Source of the DNA: Eukaryota sp. TZLM1-RC
Taxonomy: Eukaryota > Metamonada: BaSk clade
Assembly (NCBI GenBank): GCA_040285825.1
Contig: JAUPSS010000004.1
Location: 4,409,658-4,473,657, forward strand
Reading direction: 5' to 3'
Length of the DNA stretch: 64,000 nucleotides
Both the position numbers and the translations under genes were made by a program. The notes beneath the pieces were generated by a model. The model was given only the letters and a program-made list of their open reading frames with translations, did no database searches and was not told the DNA's origin. This document shows positions 19,938 through 29,616 of this stretch, one piece after another. Every line of letters begins with the position of its first letter. The stretch's first letter is position 1.

Positions 19938-21972
19938 TATGTTGAACAGTTTCCATCAATTGGTCATTGCAAAAGAAATTAAATAATTTCATGGTTAAAT
20001 CACTATCCCTCCAACAATAAACTGCAATTGCAGTTCTTCTTTGGGATAAGGAAAAATCAGAGAAGAGAACATCTTCTTGAACCTTCCAATACTTTGCAAT
20101 ATTCTGAGGATCAAGGTCAATTTTTCCTTCTCCTAATAAAATTTCATAAACTGTGTTTAGTTTGCGTGGTTGATAATAATTTGTGAAAATACTACAAGTT
20201 TCAACAACAAATCGACCAGCAATTAAAGGTTTCCAGTCGCTGTGATTCAATTCTATTAAATTTGAATTATCGAATTGAACCCATTCACTATGACCGATTT
20301 CACCCTTAAAACAGTCCTCATTTTAAGAACGTTTCCTATTATGGGATGTCAACTTTGAAAATATTAAAACCACATGTTATATGAGGGTTATAAGTTTCTG
20401 ATAATTTTTGAAACGAACTTAGCAATTCATTTTCAGAGGAATGATGATATAAAGTGATATTCTTATCTTCAACTTTGCAACAATGTTCATTTCTGCTTGT
20501 TGACTTTTCTTCAAGATCACAAAAACAAAGATTGAATTCAATCTGTTCTCGAGAAAAAATATGAGAAACAGAATTTGCAACAATCTTTCTTGTAGATTGA
20601 CAGTAAGAGATGGAATGTTGTCTTGCAGAAATGACAATTATTTCATTCTCATCACTGAGCTTTTTACCCAACACCAAAGTTTCAATATCAAAATGTAATA
20701 TTCTGATAGTAAATTGTGTTTTGACATTTGATGGTGTCACTAAAGGGTATAAACATTGAGTCAGCGGATTTTCATTGAAAAGTGTTTTTACATGTTTGAA
20801 AGGTCGGCTCAATACATCAGCTCGCCTTTTTCTGATGGTTTTATGTAAAGATGAACATTGCTTTGTCTCAAATGATTTTCGTTCATTGTCAACACAGCTA
20901 TAAAAACATCTTTTGTCTTGATTTACAAAATGTTTAATGTGAGCTGAATCAATTGAATTGAGCTGATTTGACAAAAACAAATTGATCATTCTTTTTGCAA
21001 ATAATATGGTGAATACTCCACAATCATACAAATTAGATTGAAAAAATTCAGATATATTCTGACTGATATTGATTCCAAGTTTTTCCAAAATTATTGATTT
21101 AATTTTTTGATGCTGTTCTTCATTATGACGAAGACTAAAAGAAAAGCTTTTAATGTTCTGGATTTGATCCAGAATGCAACATGTACCCAATGTTGTCCAG
21201 TAGTAAATTGTTCGTCAACAGATACAATCAAATTTGATTGATGAAATGCATCGTTATAGGGTAGAAGAATCAATGTGTTTTCTTCGTCGCCAGAATTGAT
21301 CAATTGTGAGCAACAATCCTCTGGAACAAATCCCCTAAAAAACATTAGGGCTGACGCGATGGGCCAAACAAGTATTTTGTGATGTGACAGTGGAGTTGAT
21401 GACTGATTGATAAAGTTGTTGATCGAATCAGTAATTTGTTCATCATCTAACTACCTGTCTTTAACATCATCACTTTGTTGCCCTCCACCTGTTAAATCAA
21501 TTTTTTGAAAATTTACATTGTTATTAGACCAACGAATTAAATTGATATAATTTTTAATAAAAGAATTATAAAATATTTTACCAGATAGGTCATCAATCTC
21601 TCCAAAATAAACACAAAATGAATTGCTCCCTTCTATAAAGAGGCTGTGGATGGAGACACTGATGTGTGAAACACATACAGCTTCCAGGCTCGTGCCCCAG
21701 ACACGACCACCAAATTCATTGATAATGTGTTTTCTTGAAGGAATTATGAAATGTTTATTAATCAATAGTGTTGAACAATTTATAAAAACTTCATGATGGA
21801 CTACTTCGACACATTGACCCTTCTCAACCAAACAAGAGGAAGAGTCAATCTGACAAAGTAGTTTATTTTCAACCAAATGGTCAGGAGAGTCTTCATGAGA
21901 AAAAGTTCCCTTGTTACGTTCGGTTGAACAGGAACTCACCTGTGAAGGTGGAATCTCAGGAGGAAAGGTCAA
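19938..21972 (-). pseudogene. Ulp1-like cysteine protease plus B-family polymerase 3'-5' exonuclease (decayed)
   Basis: Minus strand, three frames. First block (21451-21972): unrecognised N terminus ending at a TAG before LDDEQI, where Ulp1-type proteases start with W-L-x-D-E-x-I. Next (21091-21345) GQHWVHVAF supplies the catalytic His, and SNLYDCGVFTILFAKR (20339-21190) the Gln/Asn..Asp-Cys-Gly nucleophile region. The same frame continues into exonuclease motif I HFDIET, motif II YNPHITCGFNIFKVDIP and, after a frameshift near 20300, GRFVVET and motif III AVYCWRDSDLTMKLF (19894-20250). These are the three Exo motifs of B-family DNA polymerases in order; no polymerase palm (SLYPS, DTD) follows. 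Instead, across the G-1 insertion, the same frame leads into Fanzor A. Either a fusion, or two fused decayed genes. Confidence 0.7.
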
Positions 21973-22312
21973 AATTCATCTTAAATGTATGAATAAAGAT
22001 TGTTGATTTCCAACATGCAGTTTTGCCTATTCACTATTGTAGATTACAAGGCTATACACAGCATCCAAATTTGTGCAACTAAACACTTTATTCTAAATCA
22101 GTCTTGAAGTGAATACAATCATGAAACTATGTTGTAAGAAGATTTAAATTATTCAACCAATTAGATTCATAGAACAATTGAGTAATAAATCACACTTAGG
22201 CAATGGTTTTGGGCACTCCACATTCAGACATATTTTAGATGAGTTGGGGTGTAGAATATGCTGGACGACATTAAGGATGAGGAACGATGAATCAAAATCT
22301 CAGTTACCAACA
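21973..22312. other. Upstream region of the ABC transporter gene
   Basis: No independent gene is supported. The frame upstream of the chosen ATG (22313) is open for 45 codons but lacks ATG before that point and does not resemble ABC proteins. An AT-rich block at 22100-22180 may hold the promoter. Confidence 0.4.
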
Positions 22313-24205
22313 ATGGCTGATACAACCATTAATGTCACATCTTCTAAAGATTCACCCTCTAAGACTACTCGTTCTGTGTCACTGATTCAGTTATGGAGAC
22401 TCTATCCTCGTCACAAAGTTCTGCTATATCTCGGATCTATTCTCTGTTTTATTTCAGGTCTTGCTATGCCATTGTTTGCTCGTTTGTTTGGTGACATCTT
22501 CGAGGCGTTCACTCTTCCTTCTGACGAAATTCGAGGTGAAGTTTTTGATCGTTGTATTCGCCTAGCCATCCTTGGTGTTGTTTTCTTCATCCTCAACTTT
22601 CCAGGTACAGCAATGCTTGGGTATCTAGCCGAACATGTCCTCTACTCCATCAGAGTAAAGCTTTTTGGGTCTTTAATTGAAAAACCTAGTGCTTTTTTTG
22701 ATAACCACCAATTGGGTACACTAGTAAATAAGATTTCTGATGACTGTGCTATTGTACACAAGGGGGTTGGTGAAAAACCTGCCCAAGTTGTTTTTAATTT
22801 TGGTCAATTTTTGTTTGCCATGATTTTGGCTTTTTACGAAAATTGGAGGGTCACTGGTGCCCTTCTTCTTCTCTCTCCTATACTCATCGTTACCGGGGCT
22901 ATGGAGTCAAGAATGACTGAAATGGCGGCCAAGAACCAATCAGATGTGAAGGGAAAGGCTTATTCCATCGTTCAGCAATCTTTAGATGGAATTACCACAG
23001 TCAAAAGTTACACTGCTAAGGAAGGAATGTTGAAAAAGTACCTCAAGGCTGCTGTTGTGCCTCTGAAACTAGGAATCAAAAAGTCCAAACTTGAAGGTTT
23101 CACTGTAGCCTCAATGTTTGGTTTAATGATGCTTGTCTATGCAGGCTCTCTCTACATTAGTGGTGTTTTTATTGCCAATGGTACAGCCAGTGCTGGTGAT
23201 GTTGCTGCTGTTTTCCTCTCGGTGATGATGGGGATTATGGCCCTAGGAAACCTTGGTGGTTCATTAGGACCAATCGCAAAAGCAAAAGCAAGTGCAAGTA
23301 GTGTATACGAACTTATAGAAGCTCCAGCTGATGATCTCAACGAAAGCGGCATTATTAAAGAGTTGAAGGGTCATTTAAAGATTGAGAATGTCACTTTTAG
23401 GTACCCCACTAGGCAAGATGTGACTGTATTAAAGAACTTTTCTTTAGAAATTGAACCAAATACCACTGTAGCCTTTGTTGGAACCTCTGGAGGTGGTAAA
23501 TCTACAAGTTTGTTGTAGTTAAATTTTAATCTTAGTTATTAATCTGTTGCAAAAGTTTTATGATCCAGAAGAAGGAAACGTTATTGTTGATGGAATTCCT
23601 TTGACTGATTTGAATCTAACTGCTTTTAGAAGGCAAGTTGCCCTTGTTGAGCAACATCCCAAGCTTTTTTCAGGAACTATTAAGGAGAATATTTTATTTG
23701 GCCTTTTCGGAACTGGTTTAGAATATTCTCAGCCAGAATTGGAAAATAAAGTGATTGATGCTGCGAAAAAAGCCAATGCTTTTGATTTCATTACCTCCCT
23801 TCCCAATGGCTTTGATACTGAACTCAATGAAGGGACCGAACTCAGTGGAGGCCAGTTACAAAGGATCTCCATTGCTAGAGCCTTGATTCGTGAACCAAAA
23901 GTTCTTTTACTTGATGAGTTTGTGTTTTGCTTTCTACTTATTCTAGACCAACTTCTGCTCTTGATTCCGAGTCTGAAAGGATGGTACAAGAAGTGTTGGA
24001 AGAAATGATGACTTCCCTGTCCTGTACAATGATTATAATTGCTCATAGACTCTCCACTGTCAGAAATGCTGATAAGATTGCTGTCATTAATCGAGGGTTA
24101 ATTGCAGAGGGTACCCATGAAGAGTTGTTAGCCAATTCGGAAGCATATCAAAAGTTAACTTCAAATCAACTTATTGGTTTTGCGAATAGCGAAGACTCTG
24201 AATAG
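22313..24205 (+). CDS. ABC half-transporter, B-subfamily type (one TMD + one NBD), intact with two tiny introns
   Basis: Joining 22313-23507, 23536-23917 and 23947-24205 gives 611 residues. The N-terminal transmembrane domain has about six helices in the type I exporter pattern (for example [20 protein letters not shown]). The nucleotide-binding domain shows Walker [10 protein letters not shown], signature LSGGQLQR, Walker B VLLLDEP, D-loop SALD and H-loop IIIAHRLST. Both introns fall inside conserved motifs, which fixes their borders: intron 1 (28 nt) restores [14 protein letters not shown], intron 2 (29 nt) restores LLLDEPTSALD. Half transporters dimerise to export lipids, peptides or drugs; the substrate is unknown. 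The start is the first Met matching the length of the minus-strand paralogue. Its 3' two-fifths is repeated almost perfectly in inverted orientation at 25294-26467. Confidence 0.9.
23508..23535 (+). other. Intron 1 of the ABC gene (28 nt)
   Basis: Begins GTTTGT and ends TTAG. Removal changes KSTSLL-stop into [14 protein letters not shown], the standard sequence after Walker A. It contains an in-frame TAG, so it must be removed for function. Confidence 0.9.
23918..23946 (+). other. Intron 2 of the ABC gene (29 nt)
   Basis: Begins GTTTGT and ends TCTAG. Removal joins LLLDE to PTSALD, the invariant Walker B / D-loop sequence. Confidence 0.9.
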
Positions 24206-24508
24206 TTTTTTTTGGTTTCATTAAGTTTGTAATTATCTTTTTCTTAAATACAATCAGCAATGAAGAATTACTTTTCACTATTGAGTTGGAGTGGTCAAAA
24301 AGTTTTTAAATATTTATTGAACTACAACACTTAGTAAAATTAAATCAGAACTAATGGGACGAAATTCATTGAACCATGATTTCCTCTACAAAATCATGAT
24401 CTGCGTGCTTTCTCGCTATTGCTTCAGTTAATTGAAGAAAAAACCGAAGTAATCTATTAATAATCGCAAATTGAATTCATGATCCCCACAAAAGCACATC
24501 AAGATATG

Positions 24509-24950
24509 TGTGTAATGATTCTTTTATACCAATGGCTCAATCAAAATATAGGGACCCCTAACGGTTTCCGAAAAAGCCAAAATTGACAAATATACAGCAA
24601 AATTGTTATCTTTGAATGCAGAATCACATACTCATTATGTCCTCTGTCCATTTGCAGTTTCCCTTCATGGCACGCTTGGACCTCTTGCTTTATCTTTCTT
24701 GGATGATTTTGTTGAAATTGTGAAACAACGTACTGGAAGAGTTTTTGGCAAAACTCTTTGGGTATTTTCAATTTTCAAAGGTGTTGTTCCCTTATTGTCT
24801 TCAGCTTTGTTGTCTCTTGGACGCTTTTATGAAAGAAAAACCTCCAGTCAATTCTTCTTGGCTGATTTGGGTTATGAAGATTTAGAATTTTGACCTTGTC
24901 GTATAGTTTGCTTATTTATTGAAATAAATATAAATATATTAAAATTCCCT
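24509..24950 (+). pseudogene. 5'-truncated 3' end of the RLE-type non-LTR retrotransposon
   Basis: The translation (LNAESHTHYVLCPFAVSLHG ... FFLADLGYEDLEF) matches the C terminus of the copy at 61044-61400 almost residue for residue. It lacks everything upstream, the usual result of incomplete target-primed reverse transcription. AATAAATATAAAT follows its stop. One internal deletion (FGKTLWVFSIFKG versus a longer form) distinguishes it. It occupies the left half of the spacer between the inverted-repeat arms. Confidence 0.75.
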
Positions 24951-25293
24951 TAAAAATAGAAAATACAATTTTTTTGTTTTGCCAGTAAACACAATCGAAA
25001 ATTCCTCCAGTCCTTTTTTACAACTACATAGAAATTTTCAACGAGAGCCAAAGCAGCTTTACCTAAAGATCCCAGCTATCTTCAAGGGAATGGTGTCATT
25101 GATTTTTGTCATTGGTTTTCTTTTTTTGGTAAGTTTTCTGAATCTTTAGTACTTGACTGTTTTGATGTAGGGGATGCAGATTTTCAGGATGTGGGGCTTT
25201 AGTTGTGTATTTGGTGATCCTTGGTCAATAAATATGGAGAAAAAATAATTCAGTTACACTAACTAGACTACTTCACAATTGAAGCTTCAATAT
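24951..25293. other. Right half of the inverted-repeat spacer, no gene seen
   Basis: AT-rich, no family-like open frame on either strand. Confidence 0.5.
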
Positions 25294-26467
25294 CATATCT
25301 TGATGTGCTTTTGTGGGGATCATGAATTCAATTTGCGATTATTAATAGATTACTTCGGTTTTTTCTTCAATTAACTGAAGCAATAGCGAGAAAGCACGCA
25401 GATCATGATTTTGTAGAGGAAATCATGGTTCAATGAATTTCGTCCCATTAGTTCTGATTTAATTTTACTAAGTGTTGTAGTTCAATAAATATTTAAAAAC
25501 TTTTTGACCACTCCAACTCAATAGTGAAAAGTAATTCTTCATTGCTGATTGTATTTAAGAAAAAGATAATTACAAACTTAATGAAACCAAAAAAAACTAT
25601 TCAGAGTCTTCGCTATTCGCAAAACCAATAAGTTGATTTGAAGTTAACTTTTGATATGCTTCCGAATTGGCTAACAACTCTTCATGGGTACCCTCTGCAA
25701 TTAACCCTCGATTAATGACAGCAATCTTATCAGCATTTCTGACAGTGGAGAGTCTATGAGCAATTATAATCATTGTACAGGACAGGGAAGTCATCATTTC
25801 TTCCAACACTTCTTGTACCATCCTTTCAGACTCGGAATCAAGAGCAGAAGTTGGTCTAGAATAAGTAGAAAGCAAAACACAAACTCATCAAGTAAAAAGA
25901 ACTTTTGGTTCACGAATCAAGGCTCTAGCAATGGAGATCCTTTGTAACTGGCCTCCACTGAGTTCGGTCCCTTCATTGAGTTCAGTATCAAAGCCATTGG
26001 GAAGGGAGGTAATGAAATCAAAGCATTGGCTTTTTCGCAGCATCAATCACTTTATTTTCCAATTCTGGCTGAGAATATTCTAAACCAGTTCCGAAAAGGC
26101 CAAATAAAATATTCTCCTTAATAGTTCCTGAAAAAAGCTTGGGATGTTGCTCAACAAGGGCAACTTGCCTTCTAAAAGCAGTTAGATTCAAATCAGTCAA
26201 AGGAATTCCATCAACAATAACGTTTCCTTCTTCTGGATCATAAAACTTTTGCAACAGATTAATAACTAAGATTAAAATTTAACTACAACAAACTTGTAGA
26301 TTTACCACCTCCAGAGGTTCCAACAAAGGCTACAGTGGTATTTGGTTCAATTTCCAAAGAAAAGTTCTTTAATACAGTCACATCTTGCCTAGTGGGGTAC
26401 CTAAAAGTGACATTCTCAATCTTTAAATGACCCTTCAACTCTTTAATAATGCCGCTTTCGTTGAGAT
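25294..26467 (-). repeat. Right arm of the 1.17-kb inverted repeat
   Basis: 1174 bp, reverse complement of 23334-24508. On the plus strand, 25327-25436 encodes FAIINRLLRFF ... DFVEEIMVQ, the 3' tail of the non-LTR element also found at 58370-58480, so both arms carry a copy of this transposon tail next to the ABC 3' end. Confidence 0.92.
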
Positions 26468-27473
26468 AGTCTCCTTCTTGATTAACTCTTTCCATAAAGC
26501 TTTGAGCCGCGCCCTTAGCCTTTACAATATCAGGAAGCTGGGCAGAAGAAAGGGAAATACCCATTATAGCAAACATCACGCTGAAGAAGGCACTAAGGAC
26601 TTCACCAGGACCAACAACACCTCTAGCAACGTAAATACCAGAGATGTAGAGAGCAACGGCATAGGTAAGAAACATAAGGGCGTACATGGAACTCATCATT
26701 CGTGATTCAACTCTTGATCTTTTTACCCCAGCTTTAAAGGGTTTCTTAGCAAATTCAGAAAACTTTCTAATAATCAGAGATTCACCAGAAAAAGCTTTAA
26801 TTGTCCTTATTGCTGAAAAGGATTGTTGTGAAAGTGCATTTGTTTCCTTCTTAATACCAGATTCTTTTTTAGATGCCGAATACATCAATTTGTATTCGAT
26901 AATACTAGAAATGATCATTAAAGGGGTTATAGCGAGCAAACCAAGAGTAACTTGCCAAGAGTTGTAAAAAGCAACTGCCATACCAAAAACGAACTGAACT
27001 CCAAAGGAAAGCACCATTGGAATCTTGTCGACCAACCCTTCAAGCATTGTGTTTCCCTGTTCAGCCATCTGAGCTACCAACTCAACAGGACTGTTTTCGT
27101 CAAAGAAAGCCAATGGTTGGTTCATCATGGAAGAGAAGAACTTGTGACGAAGTTCATGAATGGCTTTGTGTGAGATGTTAGCGAACAAACATGTGGAGGA
27201 GTAAAGTGTAATAAACCAAAAGACTCCGATTGCACACATAAGGATGGCCTTTGATAACAGTTCAGACTTAATTTCATCTGAGGGAAGAAGAAAAACGTCA
27301 AAGAAGTCACCCATAACTTGAGCGAACAAAGGAAAACCAGATCCAGCAAGAAGGCCAAGAACGATGCCGCCAAGTAATCGCTTCTTGTAATTGGGTGCAT
27401 ATGCCCATATTTGGTGCAACGAAATATCTGGTGAAATGCTATCAGAAGCAGAGGGAAGGAGATCTGCTGACAT
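25597..27473 (-). pseudogene. Second ABC half-transporter gene; own TMD, NBD shared with the + copy but frameshifted
   Basis: Starts MSADLLPSASD at 27473. The transmembrane half (27473 to about 26468) is clearly homologous to but strongly diverged from the plus copy. From LNESGII onward the sequence, both introns (26266-26293 and about 25856-25884) and the 3' flank are identical. Two one-base losses in homopolymers (A6 to A5 and T4 to T3, near 26020-26040) and one gain (near 25895) shift the frame between the Walker A and Walker B regions. These could be real mutations or homopolymer sequencing errors; if errors, this is a second working gene. The sharp switch from diverged to identical sequence indicates gene conversion or a recent inverted duplication. 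Confidence 0.8.
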
Positions 27474-27511
27474 CGGTTAGTAGCACAAAAATATCAAATA
27501 GTGGCAACCTG
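27474..27511 (-). promoter_or_regulatory. Conserved block abutting the ABC paralogue start codon
   Basis: Ungapped match (34/41 including the ATG) to 2088-2125 upstream of the vanin-like gene. Core words CACTATTTGA and ATTTTTGTGCT are kept. The plus-strand ABC gene lacks it. Confidence 0.45.
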
Positions 27512-27569
27512 ATGAGATGTGAAGGATATTTTTTTTAACTGGAACTTTAATTGAGATAAAAAAACCCAT

Positions 27570-27983
27570 CTAGAATTCATTATCCTCCAAACAAGCGTCA
27601 CTATTACTGAACCTACTCACAGCATTACGTTCATATTCTACACCAATAGCTAAAAGTGCCTTTGAAATCATTGTTGGAATAGACTTGAAAATGCAAAAAA
27701 CAATTCTATTTAACCAGAAAGTGGAATTCATTGTTTTACCAGACCTATTCAGTAACACTTTTTGGAAATTTTCAAAAAAGTGCAACCCTGAAGGTCCAAT
27801 ATTGCCAAAAAGAGAAATTGCAAACGGCACAAACTGATATTTCACATGTTCCACTCTACCTAACTGTGCCAAAGGTTCTTCATATTTTTTATCTTCTATT
27901 TTTCGGCGTTAGATAACGGCGAATCAGCGGAATACACTAAACGAGCAGCAGAATTTTTGCAAACATCAACTGAGACAACATCT
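27570..27983 (-). pseudogene. RLE-type non-LTR retrotransposon, 3' part of the copy split by G-3
   Basis: Minus-strand translation continues the frame that stops at 34200: VVSVDVCKNS, SNAEK, then LAQLGRVEHVKYQFVPFAIS and the C-terminal end SDACLEDNEF. It aligns with 61044-61400 and 58155-58400. It is joined to 34200-35760 once the 27984-34199 element and one ATCT copy are removed; the uninterrupted sister sequence at 45600-45660 shows the same target sequence without the insertion. Confidence 0.8.
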
Positions 27984-28137
27984 TGATGGTCTTGGCTGTT
28001 GGTTATTGTCTGACATACAATGTGGAGTAACAGAAGTGTAATTTATTACGAAGAGGAATTGTATTCTCTCTTCTTAAGCTAACAGGCGGAATACTAATAA
28101 CTAAACTATTAACTATAAATACTATTCAAGACGAACA
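27984..28137 (-). repeat. 3' LTR of G-3
   Basis: 154 bp, TG...CA; contains the last codons and stop (28126-28128) of pol. Confidence 0.95.
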
Positions 28138-29523
28138 CTGCCTTTTCCTCTCATTCGAGCGACGAGCCCTAGAAGCTCTAGTCACAGGAGGTGAACTAAT
28201 AGAATTATTACGCTTCTTGGGAGGAGCGGATTTAGTACGGCGACGTGCTTTTGAAGTCTTGATAAAGTCTTTATACGCGGCAGTATTTTGGACTGTAGAC
28301 ACATGCTCAGTGGTGATCTCTTTTCCCGGCCATTGCACTTGGCAAAAGTCACCTTCCTGACTGAGCACTTTTTCAATGATGTGTTCTTCGACATCACCTG
28401 CAGCGACCCAGGAGTGGAACTCATCGTTGGTGGGCAAGCTGGAGTGCCAGGGAGCTAAGTGTTTGACCCTAGCTTGGACAATCGTACCTGTGCAGAGATT
28501 CTTAATATTCACAGACGAATTGGATACGATTTCAGTAATTAGGAAGGGTCCTAAATAGTCTCCATGAAGCTTAGCGGAAGAGCCAGATGCTCCCAATACC
28601 AATTGACCAACTTCAAAAGGGTTTGGAGTTGACGATCTAGCTAGCTTGGAAGCTTTGGAAGCTTGATGGTGTGCTGCCTTTTCCTGTTTCTCTTTCAATC
28701 TTCGAAATTTAGATTGAATTTCTTGAATAAAAGATGACTCAGACGTCGAGCTTTCAATGATTTCAAGAATTTTGCCAGGGTCTGATCTGGGAGACACATC
28801 TGAGCCAAAGATCACTTGGTATGGGGTGTGGTTGGTTATTGAGCTCTTGGAAGAGTTGATCAATAATTGCACATAAGGCAAGTATTCAGACCACACATCG
28901 TAGGCATTGAAGTCTACGAGCAATTTCCGTAGGTTTTGCAGGATGTCTCTGTGTCGGCGCTCTACCAGGCCGTTGGACGGAGAAAACCTAGGTTTTGACT
29001 TTGACACCTCTATGCCCAAAAATTTGCTTAATTCGTCAAAGACAGCCTTGGAAAATTCGGGTCCATTATCGCTGTGGATTTGAAATGGAATACCAAAGAT
29101 GGCACAGACTTTCCAAATTAATGCATCTGCAGTAAGATTGGCATTTATCTCTTTTAAAGGCACGATGATCGTGAACCTAGAGAAGCTGTCAATAAATACG
29201 AGGATGTATTTGTAGCCTTCTTGATCTTCTGGAAGAGGACCAATAACGTCGGCGTTGACGCGAGCAAAGGGTCTGTCAGCCCACAATGAACCGGTTGGGG
29301 GAACATGCAGTTTGGAAACTGGCTTAGTTTTCTGACAGGAGGGGCATTCTTGGACGTGCTTATTCATGTCGGTGAGCATGTTTGGCCACCAATAATCGCT
29401 GTTCCTGAGCTTGTTCAGGCTTTTAGTTTTGCTTGGATGACCTCCTTGCAGAAGTCCATGCAACAAGTTAAGGGTGTCCTTAATGAGTGATTTGGGAATC
29501 ACTATCTTGTTGTCGTGAGTCAT
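28126..29523 (-). CDS. G-3 integrase and chromodomain
   Basis: 465 codons. The H-H-C-C zinc module (LLHGLLQGGHPSK ... CPSCQKT), the DDE triad (NADVIGP, HSDNGPEF, SNGLVERRHRD), a GPF/Y segment (LHGDYLGPFLITEI) and a chromodomain-like end (HIIEKVLSQEGDF ... CQVQWPGKE) are all intact. A basic Arg/Lys tail ends inside the LTR. It is in the same frame as the upstream pol part and separated only by a TAA at 29617-29619 and about 30 codons that align with other copies (ICRIRSEQKLA). The chosen start is simply the first in-frame Met after that stop; the real protein would be one polyprotein. Confidence 0.9.
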   Translation of the reverse strand: MTHDNKIVIPKSLIKDTLNLLHGLLQGGHPSKTKSLNKLRNSDYWWPNMLTDMNKHVQECPSCQKTKPVSKLHVPPTGSLWADRPFARVNADVIGPLPEDQEGYKYILVFIDSFSRFTIIVPLKEINANLTADALIWKVCAIFGIPFQIHSDNGPEFSKAVFDELSKFLGIEVSKSKPRFSPSNGLVERRHRDILQNLRKLLVDFNAYDVWSEYLPYVQLLINSSKSSITNHTPYQVIFGSDVSPRSDPGKILEIIESSTSESSFIQEIQSKFRRLKEKQEKAAHHQASKASKLARSSTPNPFEVGQLVLGASGSSAKLHGDYLGPFLITEIVSNSSVNIKNLCTGTIVQARVKHLAPWHSSLPTNDEFHSWVAAGDVEEHIIEKVLSQEGDFCQVQWPGKEITTEHVSTVQNTAAYKDFIKTSKARRRTKSAPPKKRNNSISSPPVTRASRARRSNERKRQCSS

Positions 29524-29616
29524 ATATAAATCAAGATGATTGTTATGAACACAGTTGTTGAAAGAGGGGTCTTTGGAAGCTATGGCAAGCTTCTGCTCGG
29601 ACCTAATCCTACAGAT

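Larger units (their letters stand above)
23334..24508 (+). repeat. Left arm of a 1.17-kb inverted repeat (NBD half of the ABC gene plus 3' flank)
   Basis: 1175 bp, matching 25294-26467 in reverse complement. The only differences I found are three single-base homopolymer indels. The arm starts sharply within the codons for LNESGII and ends about 300 bp past the stop codon. Spacer 24509-25293 (785 bp). Confidence 0.92.

Noticed and set aside
19938-21972. Calling this a complete Maverick/Polinton polymerase
   Set aside because: No polymerase palm motifs, integrase, ATPase or capsid genes and no long terminal inverted repeats were found nearby.
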